The position numbers and the translations under genes were made by a program. Shown in pieces: positions 51,399-60,585 of a DNA stretch of 64,000 bases (position 1 is its first letter; each line of letters opens with the position of its first letter). Under the pieces are notes generated by a model. The model had not been told where the DNA came from and searched no databases. It saw only the letters and a list, made by a program, of their open reading frames with translations. The DNA is taken from assembly GCF_049331405.1 (NCBI RefSeq), contig NZ_CP186274.1:7874001-7938000 (forward strand), in the 5' to 3' direction. Origin of the DNA: PoT sp049331405. Lineage in GTDB: Bacteria > Planctomycetota > Planctomycetia > Isosphaerales > Isosphaeraceae.

Positions 51399-52610
51399 TC
51401 AGGAGAGCCGGTGATCGGCGATCTGTACGAGCTGAGCGACGGGCAGCTTGTGCGGGCACGAAGCTTCGGCGGCGGCGAGATCGGCCGTGGCGAGGTCGCG
51501 GGCCTCGGGCGGAAGGGCCTGGTAGAGGGCACGGGCCTCCTGACGCTTGCCGTAGACCGAGTAATAACGCAGGTAGCGGAGGACCGTCGCGACGGGCACG
51601 CCGCGGGCGGCGGTCTCGCAGAGGTGGCCGCAGCCGTGGCAGTACATGTTCGCCGTCTTCTCGCGATGCTCCTCGAGGAGTCGGGCTTCCTTCTTCGTCA
51701 GGGGCTCGCGGACGGCCGCCGTGTTCTCCCGGAGCATGTCCATGTTCGTCATCTCACTGACGACGACCTGGAAACGCTGGTCGGTGAGGACGGTCTTGAT
51801 CGCAGCCTGGGCCTCCTTGAAGCCCTTTGCCACAAAGTCCTTGAAGGCCGCGTGCCCGTTCACTTCTTCCTTGAAGGCACCGGCACCCCCTTGCGACTTC
51901 ATGCAAACGAGGCCGAGGTTCGCCTTCGAGGCCTTATCCACGGCGCGTCGGATTTCGTCACCGACCATGGTCCGGTAGTTGTACTGGATCATGATCTGGT
52001 CGATCCAACCGCACTCGGCCGCAGCCTCGACGACCTCGACCAGACGCTTATCGTGGCAGCTCAGGCCGCAGAAGCGGATCTTGCCGGCTTCTTTCAGCTT
52101 CTGGAAGGCCGCCTTCACGTCCTTGTCGAACAGCATGGGGATCTGTTCGCCGGTCAGGCCGTGGAGGTAGTAGCTGTCGACGTAGTCGGTCCGCAGCCGT
52201 TCGAGGCTCTTGTTGAGCTTGTCCTCGAAGATCCGGCTCGCGTTGGCACCCTTGGCCGTCCGGAAGCTCGCATTCTTGGTGACGAGATAGACGTTCTTAC
52301 GCATCTTGGTCCGTTCGAGGACCTCACCGATCGTCTTCTCGGACATCCCCTGCTCATACGACTCGGACGTGTCGATGTAGCGGACGCCGGCCGCGAGCAT
52401 CCTCTGCACGAACGATGGGTCGACCGACCAGCTCGTCCCCATGCCGAGCCGGCTGACTTCCTGTCCGGTCCTCCCGAGCTTGATCTTCGGGAGTCCTTCC
52501 GGAGCGGCCGCGATCACGGCCTCGGCCGAGGCCAGGGCCGGGCCCACGGCCGCGGCGGTCTTGAGAAACCGACGCCTGCTTCCTCCGCAAGAACCGTGGG
52601 ACTCTGCCAT
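51399..52610 (-). CDS. Tat-exported aldo/keto reductase with C-terminal Cys motif
   Basis: The protein of about 403 residues belongs to the aldo/keto reductase fold, which usually reduces carbonyls with NADPH. From ATG 52610 it has a twin-arginine signal (SRRRFLKTAAAV). The barrel follows: IKLGRTGQEVSRLGMG, YIDTSESYEQGMSE (Asp and Tyr of the catalytic tetrad), VYLVTKN, DYVDSYYLHG and IQYNYRT. A C-terminal region with CHGCGHLCETAARG and a further Cys resembles the partial ferredoxin-like domain of some Fe-S aldo/keto reductases. Exported AKR proteins with this build are common in planctomycetes. The substrate is unknown. An upstream start at 52694 adds a nonconserved stretch. Confidence 0.85.
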   Translation of the reverse strand: MAESHGSCGGSRRRFLKTAAAVGPALASAEAVIAAAPEGLPKIKLGRTGQEVSRLGMGTSWSVDPSFVQRMLAAGVRYIDTSESYEQGMSEKTIGEVLERTKMRKNVYLVTKNASFRTAKGANASRIFEDKLNKSLERLRTDYVDSYYLHGLTGEQIPMLFDKDVKAAFQKLKEAGKIRFCGLSCHDKRLVEVVEAAAECGWIDQIMIQYNYRTMVGDEIRRAVDKASKANLGLVCMKSQGGAGAFKEEVNGHAAFKDFVAKGFKEAQAAIKTVLTDQRFQVVVSEMTNMDMLRENTAAVREPLTKKEARLLEEHREKTANMYCHGCGHLCETAARGVPVATVLRYLRYYSVYGKRQEARALYQALPPEARDLATADLAAAEASCPHKLPVAQLVQIADHRLS

Positions 52611-52819
52611 GGTTTCCACCTTTCGGTCTCTAGGGTTCGGCCGTGTTCGGTCGTTGAAGTCGCGGCGACTCGTCCGGTTGTCCGGTCCAGCCAAGGTCAG
52701 GATGACCTCCGAATGTCGAGGTCATCATTGGCTCGCCAGCGTGGTTCCACATCGGGGTCTCGTCGACGTGGCGCACTTGGCAACTCCCAAAATTCCTATC
52801 TTGAAAGCGACAAAACTGC

Positions 52820-52856
52820 AAGAGCCGGCTCTCCCTTTGCAGGAAGGCCGGCTCTT
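52820..52856 (-). terminator. Hairpin terminator of the TolC-like gene
   Basis: A 10-bp GC-rich perfect stem (52820-52829 with 52847-52856) lies 36 bases past the stop of the TolC-like gene. On the minus strand GCAGTTTTG follows. Confidence 0.7.
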
Positions 52857-52891
52857 ACAGATGGAAATCCGTCGCTAGCGTTCAGGCCGCC

Positions 52892-55207
52892 TCATTGAGG
52901 GAGCGGAGGCAGCTCGATCGGCTCGGGGAGCGGCGGGGCGTCGGCCCCTGCTCCCGCGTCCGCGGGAGCGGCCGGAATGGCCTCGGGGGCGGCGGTCGGA
53001 GCCGTCGAGGCGGGAATCACCTGGGGCTCGACTCCCTCGGGCTGCGTGGACTGCGTCACGTCAGGCGGGATGCTGACCGGGGCAGTCGGGGGCGAAGCCA
53101 TCGGGGGCGGTCCGAGCGGTCCGAGCGGGGCGGGCAAGGCCGGCTTCGGCCCATCGGGGCCGCTCTCGAGCGGAGCCTGGGGCGGCAGCGGGTCGGGGTT
53201 CGCGGGGCCCGTGACGGGCCGCGGGTGGTAGTCGCCATCCGGGGCGATCGGCAGACGGCGGTGGCCTTCCTGCTGGTCGCGGGCCTGGATGTAGGCCTTT
53301 TGCGGGTGCGGGCCTTCGGCGACGGCGATGTTGTCGTAGGCGAGCAGCGTACCCTTCGCCTCTTCAAGGGCCACGATCGAGATGTTGTACGTGGTCTTGA
53401 ACTGGGCTTCCTGGGCCACTGCGTTGGCGTACTGGCTCACCGCATCGAGATAGCGGTCGATCGTGATTCGACCTTCCTCATAGAAGGCTCGCTGGGCCTC
53501 GAGTCGCTGGGCGGCCGCCGCCCTGAGGCGTTGGGCCGTCTTGAACTGCTTGTAGTTCGCGTCGACTTCGAGGAAGAAACGAGCCAGAGAGTGCAAGGTC
53601 TGATGGACGATTTGCTGGAGATAGGCTCGCTGCTTGAGCAAGGTGTACTGGGCACTTCGCACGGACGCCAGCGGTGACCGCATGCCGAGCGGCATTTGGA
53701 AGGAGAATCCGACCTGCCAGGTCTGGAAGTTGTTGTAAGAGCCGGGAGCCGCGTTGAGGCCCGCCGCACGCTGTTTCGCGAGGATTCGCCCGTCGATCGC
53801 CTGGATCGACTTACCCGTCATCACGGCTTCCGCCGTGTCGAGGTCTTTACCGAGGCCGTTGAGCTGGTAAAGGGCGTTCAGGTTCAACACGGGCAGGAGT
53901 TGATTGCGGGCCGTGAGCAGCTGGAGTTCGGCGACGCGGACGGTGAGTTGCTGCGTCACGACGTCGGGCTGGAAGGTCAGCATCTGGGCCACGCTGGCGT
54001 CCCAGTCGGGCTGGAGCCTCGCTTCGCTCGGGGCCGTCACGGGCAGGATGCGTCGGCTGTCCGCCGGGGGAAGGCCGAGGATGTTGCGGAGCTGTCGTTC
54101 GGTCGTGATGACGTCCGAGGTCTTCGTCACAAGGTCGAGCCGGAACTGCTCGAGACGCTGAGTAGCTTCGGCGACGTCCGCCACGGTTCCGCGACCGACT
54201 TCGAGCTCCGATTCCTCGCGACGCTTGATCTCTTCGGCGAGTTCGACGGCCTTTTCGCTGCTCCAGAGCTGCACGTGCTGCTGAGAAAGGCTCCAGTACT
54301 GCTGCTCAATCGACCGGACGTGGGCCATGATCTCGGCCTTGAACTTCCAGACGGCCGAGTCGGCGTTGATTCGGGCCAACACGATCGGGGCGCGATTCGC
54401 CTCGAGGCCGACCGGAGTTCCGGGGTTGCCGCCCGGCAAGGGAGCACTACCCAACAAAGGCTGTGTCAACGACAGCTGAGTGTTCGTCGTGTAAGCTGAC
54501 GGGAACACGTTGTTGACGCTGTTCGTGTAAGCATACTGGATGTTGTGCGTCACCCCGAGGGTCGCACCAGTCGCCGTCCGCTTCTGAATGCCGGTCTGGA
54601 ATGCGGCGGTATCCTGCACGAAAATAAATGGTGACTTGGCACCGACCGTGAAAATACCGGTCGTGGCACCACTGTTCAACGGCTGGACGTTGTGGCCCCA
54701 CAAGAGGCTCGTCGTGAAGGCCGTGTCGAAGGTCGACAAGGCCTGGGCGATCTGCGTTTCCTGTATCGCCGGGTCGTAGACCGTTTGGAGGGGAGACGCA
54801 CCCAGCGAGCTGGAAACGCCGCCGCCGGCACCGTTATTCAAGGGCGTCGGTTCGAATCCGCCGACGGGGATACCCTGGGCACCCAGCGAGATCACGCGGA
54901 CGACTTCCGAGTTGTCGAGGCCGATCCGGATCGCATCCTGGAGCGTCAGCTCCCAGATCTCCTGGGCCTCGGGATCGTTGGTCGTGCGAGGCTTGGCCAC
55001 CTTCGGCATAGGCATCGAGAGCGAACTGCTCAGGAACTGTGCCTGGGTGACCTCCTTATCCTCCTGCGCAATCGTCCCCATGTTCTCATGCGGGACGGCC
55101 TTCGATTGGTCAATGTAGGGTAGCCGCTGACAGCCAGCGGAAGCGGACCAAGCCGCCGCCACTAGAGCTGCTTGAGCGAGCCGATTCTTGATTCGCATCA
55201 ATCGCAT
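52892..55207 (-). CDS. TolC-family outer-membrane lipoprotein
   Basis: TolC proteins form trans-periplasmic channels for efflux or secretion. From ATG 55207 the protein is about 771 residues. It has a lipoprotein signal ending ASAGC at about residue 28, so it is anchored by lipid. Two outer-membrane efflux (OEP) repeats follow with long helices: ELAEEIKRREESELEVGRGT, ATQRLEQFRLDLVTKTSD and EAQRAFYEEGRITIDRYLDA. The C-terminal 130 residues are unusual, a Pro/Ala/Gly-rich tail. No inner-membrane pump or adaptor is adjacent. Starts at 55237 and 55360 are possible. Confidence 0.88.
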   Translation of the reverse strand: MRLMRIKNRLAQAALVAAAWSASAGCQRLPYIDQSKAVPHENMGTIAQEDKEVTQAQFLSSSLSMPMPKVAKPRTTNDPEAQEIWELTLQDAIRIGLDNSEVVRVISLGAQGIPVGGFEPTPLNNGAGGGVSSSLGASPLQTVYDPAIQETQIAQALSTFDTAFTTSLLWGHNVQPLNSGATTGIFTVGAKSPFIFVQDTAAFQTGIQKRTATGATLGVTHNIQYAYTNSVNNVFPSAYTTNTQLSLTQPLLGSAPLPGGNPGTPVGLEANRAPIVLARINADSAVWKFKAEIMAHVRSIEQQYWSLSQQHVQLWSSEKAVELAEEIKRREESELEVGRGTVADVAEATQRLEQFRLDLVTKTSDVITTERQLRNILGLPPADSRRILPVTAPSEARLQPDWDASVAQMLTFQPDVVTQQLTVRVAELQLLTARNQLLPVLNLNALYQLNGLGKDLDTAEAVMTGKSIQAIDGRILAKQRAAGLNAAPGSYNNFQTWQVGFSFQMPLGMRSPLASVRSAQYTLLKQRAYLQQIVHQTLHSLARFFLEVDANYKQFKTAQRLRAAAAQRLEAQRAFYEEGRITIDRYLDAVSQYANAVAQEAQFKTTYNISIVALEEAKGTLLAYDNIAVAEGPHPQKAYIQARDQQEGHRRLPIAPDGDYHPRPVTGPANPDPLPPQAPLESGPDGPKPALPAPLGPLGPPPMASPPTAPVSIPPDVTQSTQPEGVEPQVIPASTAPTAAPEAIPAAPADAGAGADAPPLPEPIELPPLPQ

Positions 55208-55694
55208 GGCCAGGCCGTCCTTGACAATAATCGCCATGTGACGTGAGTGTCCGGGTCGAGAAACGGGATTGGCCGCCGACTTCGACGGTCGAAACCCACT
55301 CTCAGAACGCGGTGGCGGCCGGTCGCTTCCATACGTCCGAACCGCACAAAATATCAACACCGCTATGTTGACTCAGCCAAGACCAGCCGGGGAGAGTCCC
55401 GTCGGTTTGGTGTCACGTCGTAGCCCAGAACGAACAGGCCCGCGAGCGAGCATGAGCTCCTCGTCTTCGAGGGGTCCGTCCGATCGTCCTGTCCACTGGT
55501 ATCGGTTGAGTCAGAAGTGCGTCTTGAAGCGATTGGGCGGATTCTACGGAATTCGACCGATTCGTCCTAGGTCAAATGTCGCGCAGTCCGGGCCTAGCTG
55601 GAGGCGTCGTACCCGTCCACGAGAACGGGACGAACTCCGGCTCGACCTTCCTGATTATAGCGGTGGAAAAAGAGGCGACGGCGAAAATCGCAGC
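55208..55694. other. 487-bp gap upstream of the TolC-like gene
   Basis: The promoter of the TolC-like gene should be here. The only long frame, plus-strand 55269-55871, runs antisense into the Mpo1-like gene and has no family resemblance. I see nothing else. Confidence 0.45.
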
Positions 55695-56018
55695 TCAGGC
55701 GACGCCCCTGCGGGAATTCCGAGCCGGGGCAATATCGACATAAGACCAACCCAGCTTACGCTTGAGCAAGATGATCTCGCCCGGGTCGGTCCCTTCGAGC
55801 GCATGTCCGAGAAACTGGATCATGTATCCGCCGACGAACAGGATGAGCGCAAACAGGAAGATGGGGAGTGAGACGAGCCAAGAATATATGGGGATGAGCA
55901 AGACCCCGAGGACCGTGGGAGGGATCCCGATCATGTGGAGGACGAAGCTCACCGGATCGCGATGGCGTGCCATCCATCCTTCAACCAGCTTGGCGGGGGG
56001 CTGGGGCGGGCAAAGCAT
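55695..56018 (-). CDS. Mpo1-like (DUF962) membrane protein
   Basis: A 107-residue protein of the DUF962/Mpo1 family, which in yeast includes an enzyme of 2-hydroxy fatty acid alpha-oxidation. It shows the family's start HRDPVSFVLHMIGIPPTVLG (about 19-38, His at H..P.....H..G.P), two hydrophobic hairpins (about 35-50 and 52-75) and the closing GHALEGTDPGEI, where the His is conserved. The frame is open upstream, but the ATG at 56018 is the first good start; the long antisense reading to 57233 overlaps the isocitrate dehydrogenase gene and is rejected. Confidence 0.8.
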   Translation of the reverse strand: MLCPPQPPAKLVEGWMARHRDPVSFVLHMIGIPPTVLGVLLIPIYSWLVSLPIFLFALILFVGGYMIQFLGHALEGTDPGEIILLKRKLGWSYVDIAPARNSRRGVA

Positions 56019-56213
56019 CAAGGGTCTCCACGATGCGAGTCGAGGGAGGGGCCGGCCCGACCGATCGACGCTTGACGAGTCAAGACGGTACGAGTAGGTT
56101 GAGCATCTTGGCTTTACAACCAATTTATCGACCCGGATCTTTGTCCGCAACGCGTAACTGGTCAAATGCGTGCGGACGACAGATCCTGACCGGACGGCGG
56201 AGATCGTTTCGCG

Positions 56214-57302
56214 ATGTCGTATCAAGTTACGCTCATTCCTGGAGATGGCGTCGGTCCCGAACTCGCCGAGGCCGCGCGGCAGTGCATCGACGCCACGGGC
56301 GTCAAGATCGACTGGGATGTGCAGGAAGCGGGCGTCGACATCATGGCGAAGGTCGGAACCCCCGTTCCGGATAGTGTCATCGAGTCCTGCCGCCGCACCA
56401 AGGTCGCCTTGAAGGCGCCGATCACAACCCCCGTCGGCACCGGCTTCCGCAGCGTCAACGTCTACCTGCGCCAGGCCCTCGACCTCTACGCCTGCGTCCG
56501 CCCCTGCAAGCAGTTCGAGAACGTCCGGACGTTCTTCTCGAACACCAAGGTCGACATCGTCATCGTCCGCGAGAACACCGAGGACCTCTACCTCGGCTGC
56601 GAATTCGAGCAAGGGAAGCCGGAAACGGCCGAGCTGATCGCCGACATCAAGCGGCTTAACAACAAGACGATCCGGCCCGACTCGGGCATCTCCATCAAGC
56701 CGATCTCGATCACAGGCTCGCGCCGGATCGTCAAGTACGCCTTCGAGTACGCCCGCAAGCACGGGCGCAAGAAGGTGACCTCGGTCCACAAGGCGAACAT
56801 CCTCAAGTACTCCGACGGCCTCTTCCTCGAAGTGAGCCGTGAAGTCGCCAAGGAATACCCTGACATCGAGTTCGAGGATCGCATCGTCGACAACATGTGC
56901 ATGCAGCTCGTACAGAAGCCCGAGCTGTATGACGTGCTCGTCCTGCCGAACCTCTACGGCGACATCATCTCCGACCTCGGCGCCGGCCTCGTCGGCGGCC
57001 TGGGCGTCGCCCCCGGCGCCAACATCGGCGAGTCGGGCGCGGTCTTCGAGGCCACCCACGGGTCGGCCCCGAAGTACAAGGGCCAGTGGAAGATGAACCC
57101 GACCGCCCTGATCCTCTCGGGCGCCCTCATGCTCGACCACCTCGGCGAGACCGAGGCGGCCAAGCGGCTCGAGGCGGGCGTGGCCAAGGTCATCAAGGAA
57201 GGCAAGGATGTCACCTATGACATGAAGCCCCATCGCGACGATCCTTCGGCCGTCGGGACCCTGGAAATGGCCAAGGCGATCATCCGCGCCATGGACGCGT
57301 GA
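56214..57302 (+). CDS. NAD-dependent isocitrate dehydrogenase-type protein
   Basis: The enzyme oxidises a beta-hydroxyacid; the sequence fits the NAD-dependent isocitrate dehydrogenase subgroup better than 3-isopropylmalate dehydrogenase. The 362-residue length is right for it. Features are TLIPGDGVGPEL, the substrate loop VGTGFRSVNVYLRQ, DIVIVRENTEDLY, SRRIVKYAFEYARKHGRKKV and NLYGDIISDLGAGLVGGLG. The NAD region GSAPKYKGQWKMNP lies near residue 285. It overlaps lpxK by four bases, so the two are translationally coupled although functionally unrelated. Confidence 0.92.
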   Translation: MSYQVTLIPGDGVGPELAEAARQCIDATGVKIDWDVQEAGVDIMAKVGTPVPDSVIESCRRTKVALKAPITTPVGTGFRSVNVYLRQALDLYACVRPCKQFENVRTFFSNTKVDIVIVRENTEDLYLGCEFEQGKPETAELIADIKRLNNKTIRPDSGISIKPISITGSRRIVKYAFEYARKHGRKKVTSVHKANILKYSDGLFLEVSREVAKEYPDIEFEDRIVDNMCMQLVQKPELYDVLVLPNLYGDIISDLGAGLVGGLGVAPGANIGESGAVFEATHGSAPKYKGQWKMNPTALILSGALMLDHLGETEAAKRLEAGVAKVIKEGKDVTYDMKPHRDDPSAVGTLEMAKAIIRAMDA

Positions 57303-58369
57303 ACACCTTGATCAAACGGTTCGACGAGGCCGCCTACCTCCGCCTCATCCGGGGCGAAGTGCGAGGCCCGGCGGCCTCGCTCGCCAGGTTCGGCCTGAGC
57401 CTGGCCGGCAAGGCTTATGCAATCGGGGCCGCGTATCGCAACGCGGCCTATGACTCGGGACGAAAGCCCGTCTATCGCCCCGAGATCCCCGTCGTATCCG
57501 TCGGCAACTTGACCCTCGGAGGCACGGGCAAGACCCCCATGGTCGAATGGGTGTCCCGCTGGTTCCGCGCGCGTGACGTCCGCGTCGCGATTCTGAGCCG
57601 AGGCTACGGCCAGGAGAACGGGGTTAACGACGAAGCCCTCGTCCTCGAAGAAAACCTCCTCGATGTCCCCCACCTCCAGGGGGCCGACCGGGCCGACCTC
57701 GCCCGACGAGCCCATGAAGAGCTCGAGTCGCAAATCCTCGTCCTCGACGACGGCTTCCAGCATCGCCGGCTGGCCCGCGACCTCGATATCGCGCTCCTCG
57801 ACGCACTCGAGCCGTTTGGCCTTGGGAAAATCTTCCCGCGAGGCCTGCTGCGCGAGCCGGTTCGTTCCCTGAAACGAGCCCAGGTCGTCGTCCTCAGTCG
57901 GGCCGATCTGGTCGAGCCCGACGCACGTCATCGTATTCGGCAAGAGGCGGAACGCCAGGCCGGGCCGATCGCCTGGGTCGAGGCTCGCCACGCTCCAGTG
58001 GCGGTCGCGGACGCCGAGGGCCAGACGACTGACCTCTCGACCCTCGCCGGGAAACGGGTCGTGGCCTTCTGCGGGATCGGGAATCCGGAAGGGTTCCGCC
58101 GCACGCTCCAGCCGCTCTGCGGCAACCTCGTCGATTTCAAGGTCTTCCCGGATCACCATCCCTACTCGGCCGAGGACGTCGCCAGCCTCGGGACGTGGGC
58201 CCAGGGCCAGGGTGCCGAACTGGCCTTGACCACGCAGAAGGATTCGGTAAAGCTCCGCGCCTTGACCCTGAATTCCATCCCGCTCCGCTATTTGAGGATC
58301 GGGCTCGAAGTCATGCAGGGCGAAGCGACGCTCGAAGGCGCCCTCGAGCCGCTGCTCCCCCGCGAGTGA
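57299..58369 (+). CDS. lpxK: Tetraacyldisaccharide 4'-kinase
   Basis: LpxK phosphorylates the disaccharide lipid A precursor at the 4' position, at the inner membrane. The 356-residue protein starts at GTG 57299, overlapping the previous stop (GTGA). An N-terminal amphipathic region is followed by the P-loop-like VSVGNLTLGGTGKTPMVEW (about 67-85). Further motifs are SRGYGQE and ILVLDDGFQHRRLARDLDI (about 139-157), where DDGFQH is an LpxK hallmark. FKVFPDHHPYSAEDV is near the C-terminus. Its presence shows this organism makes lipid A. Confidence 0.95.
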   Translation: MNTLIKRFDEAAYLRLIRGEVRGPAASLARFGLSLAGKAYAIGAAYRNAAYDSGRKPVYRPEIPVVSVGNLTLGGTGKTPMVEWVSRWFRARDVRVAILSRGYGQENGVNDEALVLEENLLDVPHLQGADRADLARRAHEELESQILVLDDGFQHRRLARDLDIALLDALEPFGLGKIFPRGLLREPVRSLKRAQVVVLSRADLVEPDARHRIRQEAERQAGPIAWVEARHAPVAVADAEGQTTDLSTLAGKRVVAFCGIGNPEGFRRTLQPLCGNLVDFKVFPDHHPYSAEDVASLGTWAQGQGAELALTTQKDSVKLRALTLNSIPLRYLRIGLEVMQGEATLEGALEPLLPRE

Positions 58370-58497
58370 GTGGAACTCGGGGACGCTGGACGAAGACTTG
58401 AAGGCGGAGCCTCAGGTTTCTTTCGGTCCACCGGCGACCGGACGATTGGTAGGAACAGGGAGCGACACCTCGGCCCCAGGGATGGGAAGGCCCCTTC

Positions 58498-59526
58498 GTG
58501 AACATCGTCGTATTCTGCCCCAACCTGATCGGCGACACGGTGATGGCCACGCCGGCCTTCCGCTCGCTCCGCCAGGCGTTTCCCGACGCGAAAATCGTCG
58601 GCGTCATCAAACCCCACGTCGCCCCGACGCTTGACGGAGCACCCTGGTTCGATGAGATCATCCGCTTCGACCACAAGTCGAAGGACGATCAATTCCGGAC
58701 CCGAGCCGTCATCAAGCGAATCAGGCAGGATCGCCCCGAGTTGGCCGTCCTCTTCCCCAATTCATTCCGATCGGCCCTGATCGCCTGGTTCTCGGGAATC
58801 CCGAGGCGCATCGGCTTCGGCAAAGGGGGCCGCGGGCTCCTGCTGAGCGACGCCCTCTCCTTCCCCAAAGGCAAGGATGGGAAACGGGTACCCTTCCCGA
58901 TCGTCGAGTCCTACCTCGAGATCACCAAGCTCCTGGGTTGCCGCCCCGAGTCATTGCGTCCCGAGCTCTTCACAACGGCCAAAGACGAAGCGGCCGCCGA
59001 ACACGCCTGGGAGCGCCTCGGGCTTTCGAACCACTCTCGCGTCATCTGTCTCAATACCGGGGGAGCCTTCGGCCCCGCCAAGAGCTGGCCCGAGGAATAC
59101 TTCGGTCAGGTCGCGAGGCGTCTCGCCGAGGAGCGAGGGGTCGGTGTCCTCGTCCTCTGCGGGCCGAGCGAGCGCGATGCCGCTCGCTCGATCGTGAGGC
59201 TCGCCGATCATCCCAGCGTGGTCAGCCTGGCCGACGAACCCCTCAGCATCGGCCTGAGCAAGGCCAGCGTACGACGATCGGCGCTCATGATCACGACCGA
59301 CTCGGGCCCTCGCCACTTCGCGGCGGCCTTCAAAGTCCCGGTCCTGACCCTGTTCGGCCCGACCAACATTGGATGGACCCGGACCTATCATCCGCACGCG
59401 GTTCACCTCTACCGCAAGGTCCCCTGCGGACCTTGCCAGAAACCCGAGTGTCCGCTCGGTCATCACCGCTGCATGAAGGAGCTGACGCCGGTAACCGTCT
59501 TCGAGGCCGCCTGCCGTTTCCTGTAA
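58498..59526 (+). CDS. GT9 heptosyltransferase-like glycosyltransferase
   Basis: GT9 enzymes add heptoses to the LPS inner core. The 342-residue protein starts at GTG 58498 (MNIVVFCPNLIGDTVMATPAF). FPNSFRSALIAWFSGIPRRIGF (about 82-103) and GGAFGPAKSWPEEYFG (about 185-200) match the donor and acceptor regions of WaaF/WaaC-like enzymes. TTDSGPRHFAAAFKVPVLTLFGPT is the family closing motif. The Cys-rich tail (CGPCQKPECPLGHHRCM) is typical of the waaF group. It sits between lpxK and a sugar epimerase gene. Confidence 0.9.
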   Translation: MNIVVFCPNLIGDTVMATPAFRSLRQAFPDAKIVGVIKPHVAPTLDGAPWFDEIIRFDHKSKDDQFRTRAVIKRIRQDRPELAVLFPNSFRSALIAWFSGIPRRIGFGKGGRGLLLSDALSFPKGKDGKRVPFPIVESYLEITKLLGCRPESLRPELFTTAKDEAAAEHAWERLGLSNHSRVICLNTGGAFGPAKSWPEEYFGQVARRLAEERGVGVLVLCGPSERDAARSIVRLADHPSVVSLADEPLSIGLSKASVRRSALMITTDSGPRHFAAAFKVPVLTLFGPTNIGWTRTYHPHAVHLYRKVPCGPCQKPECPLGHHRCMKELTPVTVFEAACRFL

Positions 59527-59580
59527 GTTGGCGCCACGTAAGAAGCCCTGAGGACGTCTTCATCCGCGGGAATTTCACGT

Positions 59581-60513
59581 ATGCCGGTCTGCCTCGTCAC
59601 AGGTGCTATCGGTTTCTTGGGACGTCACCTCATCGCGGCCCTTAAGACACGCCCTACCCACTTCGGCCGAATCGTGGAGACGGGACGCACTCTACCCCAC
59701 GCTAATGAGAGTCGAGAATTCGTCCCGGCGGATCTGACAAAAACCGAGAGCATTCGAGGCCTACTCGAAGCCGTTTCCCCCGACGTCATCTTCCACCTCG
59801 CGGGTAAGACTCCTCCTGGAAGCGCGGAGGACTTCTACCGGGCAAACACCTTGGCCACGGCCCTCCTCTTTGACGTCCTTCGAGAGCGAGGTCGACCCGT
59901 TCGCGTCGTCCAGGTCGGCTCCGCGGCCGAACTCGGTGTCGTCCCCGACTGCGACCTGCCGGTGGGAGAGGACTATCCGTGCCGGCCGACGAGTGCCTAT
60001 GGCCTCAGCAAGTGGCTTTGCACCCAGGCCGGCGTCGTATCCCAATTCCCCATCGAGGTGATCGCGGCTCGGGTCTTCAATCCGGTGGGTCCAGGTATCC
60101 CGGAAACTCAGGCCATCGGAAGCTTCGCCACGCGGCTGGCCGATCCGGGGATCTCGGTCCTGAAGGTTGGCGACCTGACGGTGAAGAGGGACTTCGTCGA
60201 CGTTCGCGATGTGGCTCGAGCCCTGATCGCACTGGCCCAGCAAGGCCACGCTGGATTGGTTTACCACGTCGGGACGGGGCAATCTCAGACGGTTCAGTCG
60301 GGCCTCGATTACTTCATCGGGCGCAGTGGTCGAAGCATCGAGACGATCAGCGAATCGATCGGCGGGCTTGGCGGCAGGTTGAACGACTCGCGGGCCGACA
60401 TCATGCGCATCAAGAAGCACACCGGCTGGCGTCCCGAAATCCCCTGGGAGCAAAGCCTTTCCGAGATCTGGGACGAGGCCGTGCGCCGACGTGGGTTGCC
60501 ATTGACCACATAA
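59581..60513 (+). CDS. NAD-dependent sugar epimerase/dehydratase, extended SDR
   Basis: A 310-residue extended SDR enzyme. The nucleotide-binding start VTGAIGFLGRHLIAAL carries TGxxGFxG, and the catalytic Tyr140 and Lys144 lie in SAYGLSKW. VFNPVGPGIPET and GDLTVKRDFVDVRDVARAL also resemble the GDP-4-keto-6-deoxymannose reductase and GDP-mannose dehydratase groups. It probably makes or modifies a nucleotide sugar for the envelope glycans of this cluster. The exact sugar is not predictable. Confidence 0.87.
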   Translation: MPVCLVTGAIGFLGRHLIAALKTRPTHFGRIVETGRTLPHANESREFVPADLTKTESIRGLLEAVSPDVIFHLAGKTPPGSAEDFYRANTLATALLFDVLRERGRPVRVVQVGSAAELGVVPDCDLPVGEDYPCRPTSAYGLSKWLCTQAGVVSQFPIEVIAARVFNPVGPGIPETQAIGSFATRLADPGISVLKVGDLTVKRDFVDVRDVARALIALAQQGHAGLVYHVGTGQSQTVQSGLDYFIGRSGRSIETISESIGGLGGRLNDSRADIMRIKKHTGWRPEIPWEQSLSEIWDEAVRRRGLPLTT

Positions 60514-60585
60514 TGTTGCGGTCGTATCATTCCGCCCGCGGACGATGGAGCGCGCCGCACACGGGTTCAGGGAGGAACTCGCTCG

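Noticed and set aside
51375..52898. A plus-strand 507-codon frame opposite the aldo/keto reductase gene
   Set aside because: No family resemblance; the reductase motifs are on the minus strand.
55695..57233. A long minus-strand frame that fuses the Mpo1-like gene with antisense of isocitrate dehydrogenase
   Set aside because: Only the 107-residue part from 56018 has family features; the rest mirrors the dehydrogenase gene.
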